Assembly: GCA_938045195.1 (NCBI GenBank)
Contig: CALINC010000025.1
Span: 1 to 22,114, forward strand
Direction of reading: 5' to 3'
Length of the DNA stretch: 22,114 bases
DNA from: an uncultured Treponema sp.
GTDB taxonomy: Bacteria > Spirochaetota > Spirochaetia > Treponematales > Treponemataceae
In this document: positions 1 to 7,700 of the stretch, piece after piece
Position numbering within the stretch: position 1 is the first letter of the stretch
How the letters are laid out: each line of letters starts with the position of its first letter
The notes under the pieces: model-generated
What the model was told of the DNA's origin: nothing
Seen by the model: the letters and a program-made list of their open reading frames with translations, nothing else
Databases searched by the model: none
Translations under genes and position numbers: made by a program

Positions 1-19
1 GGGGGGGGGGGGGGGGGGG
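1..19. repeat. G homopolymer (at least 19 G) at window edge
   Basis: Nineteen consecutive G residues open the window, so the true tract may be longer. Read on the minus strand it is a poly-C run lying eight codons into an ORF with its own promoter and Shine-Dalgarno. Long G tracts in treponemes (the T. pallidum tpr genes, for example) are known to vary in length and change expression. The alternative is an assembly or sequencing artefact at a contig end. Confidence 0.6.
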
Positions 20-43
20 TACCATATAGCTAGAATATTGCAT
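1..43 (-). CDS. Start of a divergent ORF containing a poly-C tract (truncated by window edge)
   Basis: Only the first codons are visible. On the minus strand an AAGGAG Shine-Dalgarno (55-60) precedes an ATG at 41-43, with an 11-base gap. The ORF reads M-Q-Y-S-S-Y-M-V and then proline codons made of the poly-C run. A TTG at 46-48, six bases from the Shine-Dalgarno, is an alternative start in another frame and is also open to the edge. A good sigma-70-type promoter lies upstream (80-108). No product can be assigned. If the tract is real, its length would set the reading frame of everything downstream, as in contingency genes. I am moderately sure that a gene starts here and unsure which start codon is used. 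Confidence 0.4.
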   Translation of the reverse strand, partial: MQYSSYMVPPPPPP

Positions 44-79
44 TTCAAAATATGCTCCTTAAAATTATTCATATTCAAT

Positions 80-108
80 AATATATAGCAAATAAAAATT
101 TTTGTCAA
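80..108 (-). promoter_or_regulatory. Promoter for the left-edge divergent gene
   Basis: On the minus strand the -35 TTGACA (103-108, exact consensus) is followed by a 17-base spacer and the -10 TATATT (80-85). A start near position 73 would give a leader of about 30 bases carrying the AAGGAG at 55-60. The -35 lies inside one arm of an inverted repeat shared with the opposing promoter. Confidence 0.6.
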
Positions 109-171
109 GGTCTGTTTTTTTGTGTGTCTTTTGTGTCTTTGTTGTTAAAAATCTGCAAAACCCTTGACAAA
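101..171. repeat. Perfect 10-bp inverted repeat linking two divergent -35 boxes
   Basis: TTTGTCAAGG at 101-110 and CCTTGACAAA at 162-171 are exact reverse complements, separated by 51 bases of T/G-rich DNA. Each arm contains the TTGACA of one of two divergent promoters. This may be a shared operator or simply two copies of a good -35 region. Confidence 0.55.
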
Positions 172-192
172 GATACCCTGTTGTATTAGGTT
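164..192 (+). promoter_or_regulatory. Promoter for the VUT-family transporter
   Basis: An exact -35 TTGACA (164-169) is followed by a 17-base spacer and a weak -10 TAGGTT (187-192). The leader would be only about 15 bases and has no clear Shine-Dalgarno beyond GGAAA at 201-205. No preQ1 riboswitch pattern was recognised, although such switches often control queuosine-precursor transporters. Confidence 0.45.
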
Positions 193-213
193 AGTAACTT
201 GGAAATATTTTAA

Positions 214-888
214 ATGGGAAACATTACATTAACACAAGAGGGCGAAAAAACAGCCTCATTTAAGAAAAAGAATTTCTTGCCCGTCATTTCGGGACTCTTT
301 GTCGGCATTTTGGTTTTATCGAATATTTTAGCGGTAAAAATGATACAACTAGGCGTATTCGTCTTTGACGGAGGGACGCTTCTCTTCCCTTTTTCGTACA
401 TTTTAGGAGATGTTCTCGCAGAGATTTACGGACATAAAACCGCAAAAAAAATTATTTGGGCGGGCTTTTTTATGCTTCTTTTTACCTCCTTTAATATTTA
501 CATAGTAAGTATTCTTCCGTCAGAACAGGAATGGCAGCTTCAAAAAGCTTTCGATGACATTCTGTTGCAAATGCCGAGGATAACGGCAGGAAGTCTCGCA
601 GGCTATCTTTTAGGAGCTACTTCAAATTCATATATTTTATCCGAAATAAAAAAAATTACAAAAGAAAAACACCTTTGGCTGAGAACAATCGGCTCTACAC
701 TGGTAGGAGAGCTTATTGACAGTGCCGTTTTTGTTGCAATTGCTTTTACCGGAATTTACAGCTTTTCCGTGCTTATTACAATGGCTTTTTCAAATTATCT
801 TTTTAAAACGGCAATCGAAGTTATTTTTACTCCGCTGACATATAAGGTAATTGCTTTCGTAAAACGGAATGAAGAAGTTTGCAATTAG
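214..888 (+). CDS. yhhQ: Queuosine precursor transporter (VUT/YhhQ family)
   Basis: A 224-residue inner-membrane protein with about six hydrophobic segments. It matches the VUT/DUF165 family in length and in the hallmark region around residues 60-80 (FPFSYILGDVLAEIYGH), followed by a short loop and IIW. Family members import queuosine precursors such as preQ0/preQ1 (queuine in some bacteria) for tRNA modification. The N-terminal 20 residues are hydrophilic and cytosolic. The ATG at 214 has only a weak upstream GGAAA, but it is the first start after the promoter at 164-192. The gene is monocistronic: 230 bases separate it from the oxidoreductase gene, which has its own promoters. The substrate is inferred from the family. 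Confidence 0.8.
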   Translation: MGNITLTQEGEKTASFKKKNFLPVISGLFVGILVLSNILAVKMIQLGVFVFDGGTLLFPFSYILGDVLAEIYGHKTAKKIIWAGFFMLLFTSFNIYIVSILPSEQEWQLQKAFDDILLQMPRITAGSLAGYLLGATSNSYILSEIKKITKEKHLWLRTIGSTLVGELIDSAVFVAIAFTGIYSFSVLITMAFSNYLFKTAIEVIFTPLTYKVIAFVKRNEEVCN

Positions 889-975
889 GTATTGAGAAAA
901 TTTTAATGGATTATCCGACAAAATCTTACATCATTCGGCACAATCCCAAATTCTAAAAAAAATAAAAAATTACTC

Positions 976-1004
976 TTGCAAAAATATTTATTTTATGCTA
1001 TCCT
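976..1004 (+). promoter_or_regulatory. Candidate upstream promoter of the oxidoreductase gene
   Basis: The -35 TTGCAA (976-981), a 17-base spacer and the -10 TATCCT (999-1004) are both partial matches. The promoter is flanked by the 932-940/1004-1012 inverted repeat, which could be an operator. Confidence 0.4.
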
Positions 1005-1069
1005 GCCGAATGGGATATTTTATTTCCATTATATTCTACAGTATGCGTTTCACACATTTCTTTCCATAG

Positions 1070-1075
1070 TATAAT
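1070..1075 (+). promoter_or_regulatory. Candidate proximal -10 element of the oxidoreductase gene
   Basis: An exact TATAAT at 1070-1075 lies 43 bases before the ATG. The -35 position (GTTTCA, 1047-1052) is poor, so this promoter may need an activator or may be a chance match in AT-rich DNA. Confidence 0.35.
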
Positions 1076-1118
1076 TGATATAAATATCCCTAATACTTTT
1101 ATATAAGGACGGTTTTTT

Positions 1119-4100
1119 ATGAGCCTTGAAAAAAAACTTGTAATGATTGACGGCAACACTGCCGCAGGTCATGTCGCTCATGCTCTAAGCGAAGTAATTG
1201 CCATTTATCCCATTACGCCGTCAAGCCCGATGGGTGAAGTTGCCGATGAATATTCGGCACGCGGACGAGAGAATATTTGGGGAACGGTACCCGATGTTGT
1301 AGAACTTCAATCCGAAGCAGGTGCCGCCGGTGCCGTACATGGAGCACTTACCACAGGAGCGTTATCTGCCACTTTTACTGCATCGCAAGGGCTTCTTTTG
1401 ATGATTCCCAATATGTACAAAATTGCAGGCGAATTGACGAGTACGGTTTTCCACATTGCAGCCAGAGCAGTTGCTTGCAGTGCCCTCTCAATTTTCGGCG
1501 ACCACCAAGATGTTATGGCTTGCCGCCAAACCGGCTGGGCAATGCTCTCTTCAAACTCCGTACAGGAAGTCATGGACTTAGCTATCATCGCACATGCCTC
1601 CACACTGGAAGCAAGGGTTCCTTTCCTTCACTTTTTCGACGGTTTTAGAACAAGCCACGAAATTCAAAAGATTGAAGAAGTTTCATACGATGTGATGAGA
1701 GAAATGGTCAGCGATGAATTGGTAAGAGCCCACCGAAAACGCGGGCTTACCCCCGAAAAACCCGAGCTTCGCGGAACTGCACAAAACCCTGACATTTACT
1801 TTCAAGGCAGAGAAGCCGTAAATAAATACTACCTTGCAACTCCCGAAATTGTTCAAAAGGCAATGGATAAATATGCAAAACTGACCGGCAGACAATATCA
1901 TCTATTTGACTATCACGGAGCAGCCGACGCAGAGAATGTTATCGTTCTTATGGGTTCGGGTGCGGAAACGGTAGAAGAAACCGTAGATGAACTTAACTCT
2001 AAAGGCGGAAAATACGGCGTCCTTAAAGTGAGATTATACCGGCCGTTCAGTGCCGAACACTTTGTTAAAGCACTCCCTGCAAGCGTAAAAGGCATCGCCG
2101 TTCTCGACCGCTGCAAAGAGCCAGGTTCTTTAGGCGAACCGCTTTATGAAGATGTCCGAACCGCTATCGGCGAAATGCAGGCTGCTAAAAAATGCCCCTT
2201 TACTCATTATCCTACAATTCTAGGCGGAAGATACGGATTAGGTTCTAAAGAATTTACTCCCGCAATGGTAAAAGGCGTATTCGACAATCTTAGCGGAGAG
2301 AAAAAATCTAACTTCTCCGTCGGTATTGAGGACGACCTAACCCACACCAGCATAAAATACGACCCCTCATTCAAACTTGAAGATAAAGATATGCATCAGG
2401 CAATGTTCTTCGGTTTGGGTTCGGACGGTACGGTCGGTGCAAATAAAAACTCAATTAAAATTATCGGCGAAGCAACCGACAACAAGGCTCAAGCCTATTT
2501 TGCCTATGACAGTAAAAAATCGGGCGGCTTTACCATTTCTCACTTGCGTTTCGGAAAGCACAATATCAGAAAGCCGTATTTAATTACCAATGCAGATTTT
2601 ATCGCATGTCATAAATTCACCTATCTTGAAACTTATGATATGCTAAGCACCTTAAAGCAGGGCGGCACGTTCCTTTTGAATGCACCCTACGGCAAGGACG
2701 AAATTTGGGACAAAATTCCGATTGAGGTGCAAAAGCAGCTCATAGAAAAAGAAGCGAAATTCTTTGTCATTGACGCTATCAAGATTGCAGAAAAAGCAGG
2801 AATGGGCACCAGAATCAATGTTGTTATGCAAACTGCTTTCTTTAAGATTTTCGGTATTTTGCCGGAATCCGAAGCCGTCGATTTAATTAAAAAGTTTATT
2901 GAAAAATCTTACGGCAAAAAAGGACCGGAGATTGTTCAAAAAAATATTACGACAATCGATATGGCACTTGATGGTGTTGAAAAGGTTGACTATCCGAAAA
3001 CTGCAACCAGCAAATTAAAGAGACACCCTGCCATTGCAGAATCCGCTCCCAAATTCGTCAAAGAAGTTTTGGGCAAAATTGCTATTCAAAAAGGCGATGA
3101 ATTAAAGGTCAGCCAAATTCCCAATGACGGAACGTTCCCGACGGCAACTACGCAATATGAAAAGAGAGCTATTGCAGAACATATCCCTATTTGGAAGAGC
3201 GACATTTGTATTCAGTGCGGTCAGTGCACAATGGTTTGTCCGCATGCTTGTATCCGAATGAAGGCTTATGATTCTTCACTGCTTAAAACCGCCCCTGCAG
3301 GCTTTAAGGCTGTTCCTTATAAAGGGAAAGAATTTGAAAACGCTCACTTTACCATTCAGGTTTCGCCTGAAGACTGCACCGGCTGCGGGCTTTGTGTTCA
3401 GCAGTGTCCTGCAAAATCGAAAGAAAATGCGGAAGTTAAAGCTATCAATATGGAGAACTTTGTAGAAAACAGAAAGACGGAAGTTGAAAATTGGAATTTC
3501 TTCTTTGATAAACTCCCAGACCCCGATGCAAAAAAATTGAACTTAAATGCACCGAAGGGCATTGGAATGAAACGGCCGCTCTTTGAATTCTCAGGTGCGT
3601 GTGCAGGCTGCGGTGAAACGCCGTATGTAAAATTGCTTTCACAGTTATTCGGCGACCGAGCGGTTATCGCAAATGCAACGGGCTGTTCTTCAATCTACGG
3701 CGGAAACTTGCCGACAACCCCCTACGCGACCCGCCCCGACGGACGAGGACCGGCATGGTCAAATTCGCTATTTGAAGATGCTGCCGAATTTGGGTACGGT
3801 ATGCGACTGACAAGTGATAAGCTCGCCGTGTATGCCCGCGAAGTTGCCGTTAAGGTAAAAGAAAAGGGAATTGCAGCAGGGGTAATTGATAAGATTCTCA
3901 ATAATGCTCAAGCCGATGATGCAGCAATTGAAGATCAGAGAAGTTTTGTTTCCGAGCTTAAAAAAGAATTGGCAAAATCGAATGATGAGCTTGCAAAGGA
4001 GCTTGATTCCTTAACCGATCACTTAATTAGGCGGTCAATTTGGATTTTAGGCGGCGACGGCTGGGCGTATGATATTGGCTACGGCGGTCTAGACCATGTA

Positions 4101-4679
4101 CTCGCTTCAGGCAAGAACATCAATGTGCTTGTTATGGACACTGAAGTATATTCCAACACCGGCGGACAGATGTCAAAAGCGACACCTATCGGAGCAATTG
4201 CAAAGTTTGCAGCTTCCGGTAAGGAAACAAGCAAAAAAGACCTCGGTATGATGGCAATGAGTTACGGCTATGTTTATGTTGCACATATTTCGATGGGTGC
4301 AAATATGACGCAGGTTATCAAAGCTTTCCGCGAAGCCGAAAGCTATGACGGACCTTCGATTATCATTGCATACAGTCATTGTATCAATCACGGAATCAAT
4401 ATGACAAAGGGTATGACAAACCAAAAAGAAGCGGTAACTTGCGGTTTATGGCCGCTATACCGGTTTGACCCGCGTCTTGTTGACCAAGGTAAAAATCCGT
4501 TCCAGCTTGACAGCAAAGAGCCGGACTTTAACCTTGCAGACTTTATGTATAAAGAAGTCCGCTTTAAGGCTTTGAAAAATGCCGACCCCGCACGGGCTCA
4601 GATGCTCTTGGATAAGGCAGTGGCAAAAGCCAAACGGCAATGGATGGAATACAAATACTTAGCGGAAAGACCGTTCTAA
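1119..4679 (+). CDS. nifJ: Pyruvate:ferredoxin (flavodoxin) oxidoreductase
   Basis: A 1186-residue single-chain enzyme of normal family length. It oxidises pyruvate with CoA to acetyl-CoA and CO2 and passes electrons to ferredoxin or flavodoxin in the cytosol. Visible domains in order are the pyrimidine-binding domain with YPITPSSPMGE (30-40); the transketolase-C-like region; two 4Fe-4S motifs at C697/C700/C703/C707 and C753/C756/C759/C763; and the thiamine diphosphate domain with GDG (979-981) and N1013 in SNTGGQ. Ligands of the third cluster are present at C828, C831, C856 and C1088. The ATG is preceded by AAGGA (1105-1109). No key residue appears to be missing. It is transcribed alone and ends in a strong terminator. 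The enzyme is typical of anaerobic fermenters, including treponemes. Confidence 0.96.
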   Translation: MSLEKKLVMIDGNTAAGHVAHALSEVIAIYPITPSSPMGEVADEYSARGRENIWGTVPDVVELQSEAGAAGAVHGALTTGALSATFTASQGLLLMIPNMYKIAGELTSTVFHIAARAVACSALSIFGDHQDVMACRQTGWAMLSSNSVQEVMDLAIIAHASTLEARVPFLHFFDGFRTSHEIQKIEEVSYDVMREMVSDELVRAHRKRGLTPEKPELRGTAQNPDIYFQGREAVNKYYLATPEIVQKAMDKYAKLTGRQYHLFDYHGAADAENVIVLMGSGAETVEETVDELNSKGGKYGVLKVRLYRPFSAEHFVKALPASVKGIAVLDRCKEPGSLGEPLYEDVRTAIGEMQAAKKCPFTHYPTILGGRYGLGSKEFTPAMVKGVFDNLSGEKKSNFSVGIEDDLTHTSIKYDPSFKLEDKDMHQAMFFGLGSDGTVGANKNSIKIIGEATDNKAQAYFAYDSKKSGGFTISHLRFGKHNIRKPYLITNADFIACHKFTYLETYDMLSTLKQGGTFLLNAPYGKDEIWDKIPIEVQKQLIEKEAKFFVIDAIKIAEKAGMGTRINVVMQTAFFKIFGILPESEAVDLIKKFIEKSYGKKGPEIVQKNITTIDMALDGVEKVDYPKTATSKLKRHPAIAESAPKFVKEVLGKIAIQKGDELKVSQIPNDGTFPTATTQYEKRAIAEHIPIWKSDICIQCGQCTMVCPHACIRMKAYDSSLLKTAPAGFKAVPYKGKEFENAHFTIQVSPEDCTGCGLCVQQCPAKSKENAEVKAINMENFVENRKTEVENWNFFFDKLPDPDAKKLNLNAPKGIGMKRPLFEFSGACAGCGETPYVKLLSQLFGDRAVIANATGCSSIYGGNLPTTPYATRPDGRGPAWSNSLFEDAAEFGYGMRLTSDKLAVYAREVAVKVKEKGIAAGVIDKILNNAQADDAAIEDQRSFVSELKKELAKSNDELAKELDSLTDHLIRRSIWILGGDGWAYDIGYGGLDHVLASGKNINVLVMDTEVYSNTGGQMSKATPIGAIAKFAASGKETSKKDLGMMAMSYGYVYVAHISMGANMTQVIKAFREAESYDGPSIIIAYSHCINHGINMTKGMTNQKEAVTCGLWPLYRFDPRLVDQGKNPFQLDSKEPDFNLADFMYKEVRFKALKNADPARAQMLLDKAVAKAKRQWMEYKYLAERPF

Positions 4680-4684
4680 CAATC

Positions 4685-4740
4685 TTGAGTAGGAACAATC
4701 CGACAAGAACGGGTTGTTCCTACTCAAACCTTTCTTTTTT
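4685..4740 (+). terminator. Rho-independent terminator of the oxidoreductase gene
   Basis: A stem of about 18 bp (14 perfect outer pairs, 4685-4698 with 4714-4727, continued inward through one G-T pair and CCG/CGG) has a 7-base loop and is followed by a T-rich run (TTTCTTTTTT, 4731-4740). It sits six bases after the stop codon. Confidence 0.9.
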
Positions 4741-4771
4741 GGCTTCCAAAGGGTTCTGCCCTTTGGAAGCC
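4741..4771. repeat. Perfect 13-bp hairpin between convergent genes
   Basis: GGCTTCCAAAGGG (4741-4753) pairs perfectly with CCCTTTGGAAGCC (4759-4771) around a 5-base loop. It lies seven bases beyond the stop of the giant minus-strand gene, so it could end that transcript. The flank read after it on the minus strand is A-rich rather than T-rich, so it is not a classic terminator. It may be a dispersed palindromic element. Confidence 0.5.
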
Positions 4772-4777
4772 TTATCA

Positions 4778-7700
4778 TTAGAATACGTAAACGCGTATGC
4801 CGCAAGAAATATGAGGAATAATAGACTTTATCCCTTTCTTTTTCTTTTCAACAACTTTTGTCGAGTTTACATCGGTAGGGATAAACCACAGCTGCCCCTC
4901 AGTAAAGAACGAGAAACTCCTAAAGTACTTCCGTTTAGGCAATCTAACACGGGGGAATTCTACCTGAGCAAGCAATGCAGATAGAATTTGAGGCTTATTA
5001 CTTTGAGTCTTCGTAAACAGTGAGAATTGTGCACCGAAAGCCATATTAAAATGCAGCCATTTCCAATCGGGACCAAAATAGTAACCGAACGGTATGTCCA
5101 CAATATTTGCCAATAGTTTTAGTGTAAAAATATGACCGCCGTATCTCAACATTTCTTTCCCATGTATTACATTATATTGACTTTGTAAAAAATGCCCGTA
5201 ATGCAGCTGTATTTTTACGTTATCATCAAAGAAGCTCAAACCAATACCCATATTCCACAATGAAGCACCCCAAAAAGCCGCTTCAAAGTGTAAACCTTGA
5301 ATAAATTTAGGCACGCCATAACTGGATTTATCGCCTTTTCTCAAGGCGGCTTCTACGCTTACCAATTCTATATCGTCTGAAGAAAGACCGGTAAATTCTA
5401 TTGAATTATTATAACGGCCTCCCGTACCGGGAGAAATAAGTACTATCTCCGGAGCGGTTTTATCTACCTTTATGATAGTACGGCATATTGCAACCTCTTT
5501 ATTTTCCATAGTTGCACGCACAAGCAAAAAGTGATTACCCTCATGTAAATCTTCAGTTTCAATTCTATATTGCCACCCTTTTTTAATTTTAGCGGGAACA
5601 AAAGTTTTTCCATTATCAAAACTTATTTCAACCTTTTTAAGTTTTTTACCTTTAAAAAGGTATTTTTCTTCTGCGGTTGCAGATTTTGAATTTACATTTG
5701 CAATTTCTTCATCCGAAACGGTATACCCCGCCCGCCCTTTTAAATAAGGACGCTCAATGGCAAAGTCGCCCATTGCAAAATTATCGATTGTAATCCACGG
5801 ACCTACAGTTTCATATTTTACGGTATGGATATTTGATACTAAAACCTTACCGTCCTCGCACATACATTTTATTTCAATCTTGTGAACTCCGTCAGTGATG
5901 TTTTCAGGATTCATTTTAAATGCAGCATAATTGGTTTTTGAAATTTCAGAGCTTTCAACTTGCTTGCCGTCAATATATAATGTTGCACTTGCAATCTCTT
6001 TTTCGGCAATTACTTTTCCGTAAATATTAAATTCGCCGCGCACGGTTTCACCGTTAAGAGGATATAAAAGGTCTATTCTTTCTTTATCTTTTTTTCTGTA
6101 AACATCGAAGTTTACCGATACCTCACTGACATTGCTTGCCTTGTCTACGCCGCTTATTTCCAAATTATAACGGCCCTCGGCAAGTGAAGAAATATCTATA
6201 TCTTTCGAGGTCAGTAATGTTGTATCAAGTTTCATCTCTGCAAGTTTTGCCGGTACTTGCCCTCCCGATAAGCTCTTAATTTTAAGCGTTACCCCCTCAA
6301 GCGAAATATTGTCCATAGTTTGTCCTGAAACAAATAAATGCGAATCCAATTTAGAACCGGAAAGAGGATACTCAAATTTCAAAACAGGCGGTGTATTGTC
6401 TATGTTAATTAAACTTGAAAATAACGATTGCCGTCCGTAATTATCCGTAGTTCTGACAAAAACTACATGAGTGCCGTCATCAATTATCGTAGTATTTACC
6501 GTATAGCTCCATTCTTCCTTACCTTCCGTAAGGCTGAATGTATTACCGTTATCTATAGATATTTCAACTTGTTGTATTCCGTTTTTATCCGTTGCCGTTC
6601 CGGTAATACTTACTACACCTTTAACTGTTTCCGAAATACTAGGCGAAGTAACAGCTGAAACCGGCAGATTTAAAGAAACACGAATTTTTCGCGAAACAGG
6701 CTCGCTTTTTACACCATAAATATCTTCACCGTAAACTGTGATTGTATGTTCGTTATCGGTTAAATCTGTTAAGAGCATCGGGATTGAAAAAGTATTTTTT
6801 ATATCCATTGATCTATAGGCTTCATTATCTATTTTGTAATATAATTTTGCCGGAGCGTCATCATCATAAACAATACCCGAAATTTCAAAGTCTTTAAAGA
6901 TAACTTCATTATCCGCCGGTAAATGAAGCTCCACCACCGGTATATCAACGGAATTATCTATCAAAAAGGTGTAATTATTAAATATACGCGCATTACCGGC
7001 AAGGTCGGTAAACCTAAACTGCATATTGTTGGTTACCGGGTCTTCCGGCGTACCTATTATAATGTGAGGCAGCGTATTATATTCAAATTCCTGCCATTGG
7101 GAATTTTTACCGCCGCCTCTGTATTCCGCCTTAACGTGCGGGAAAGTTTCATTAACTTTAAATACGGCATAAATTGAACCGTTTACTTTATCGCCGCTTA
7201 CCGGTTCAACCATTGCCGCTTCGGGCGCAGCGGTATCTTTATAAAAAATGCGGTGTTCCGTCATTTCTCTTCCCGCCTTATCCTCAGCTTTGATGGTAAC
7301 AACAATAAGCCCGTCTTCTTGTGAAGTTATATTTATAATTTCGTTAAAGGAAGTGCCTATGGGAACAAAGGGACTGTCTTCTCCCATTGAATATGACACC
7401 GATTTCACTCCCGCACCATCACTTACGCTCCCTTTAAGCGCAATCGAATTCTTTACAAAAGAGGGTTCTTGCGGAGTTTCAAGACTTAAAACCGGTACGG
7501 ACATATCCGAATAAATGTCTATCAACGGACTTGTATATACCGAACCGTTTGTATCGGTTATTTTAACCCCTACGCCCTTAAATAAACCGTCTTTTAAAGA
7601 AGAAAGTTTTATCTCATTGCCGTCAACTTCAGCACTAAAACCTGAGCCGCCTACAACCTCAACGCTTTCTATAGCAGCACCTTCATTCGGTTGATATACT

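Larger units (their letters stand above)
889..1118. other. Intergenic region with promoters and nested inverted repeats
   Basis: No gene was seen here. The region holds two candidate promoters for the oxidoreductase and two perfect 9-bp inverted repeats: CATTCGGCA (932-940) with TGCCGAATG (1004-1012), and GGGATATTT (1012-1020) with AAATATCCC (1082-1090). The first pair brackets the upstream promoter and the second would lie in its transcript leader. No terminator for the upstream transporter gene was recognised. Confidence 0.5.

Noticed and set aside
101..213. preQ1 riboswitch upstream of the queuosine-precursor transporter
   Set aside because: The promoter-derived leader is only about 15 bases, and the expected H-type pseudoknot pattern with an A-rich tail was not found.
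1277..1648. Plus-strand 123-codon reading frame inside nifJ, and other long frames overlapping nifJ, flgK and the giant gene
   Set aside because: All are out-of-frame shadows of well-supported genes with no ribosome sites or family features.
4640..4984. 114-codon plus-strand reading frame after the oxidoreductase gene
   Set aside because: It overlaps the end of nifJ, runs through the terminator hairpins and lies antisense to the C-terminal barrel of the giant gene; no recognisable protein.
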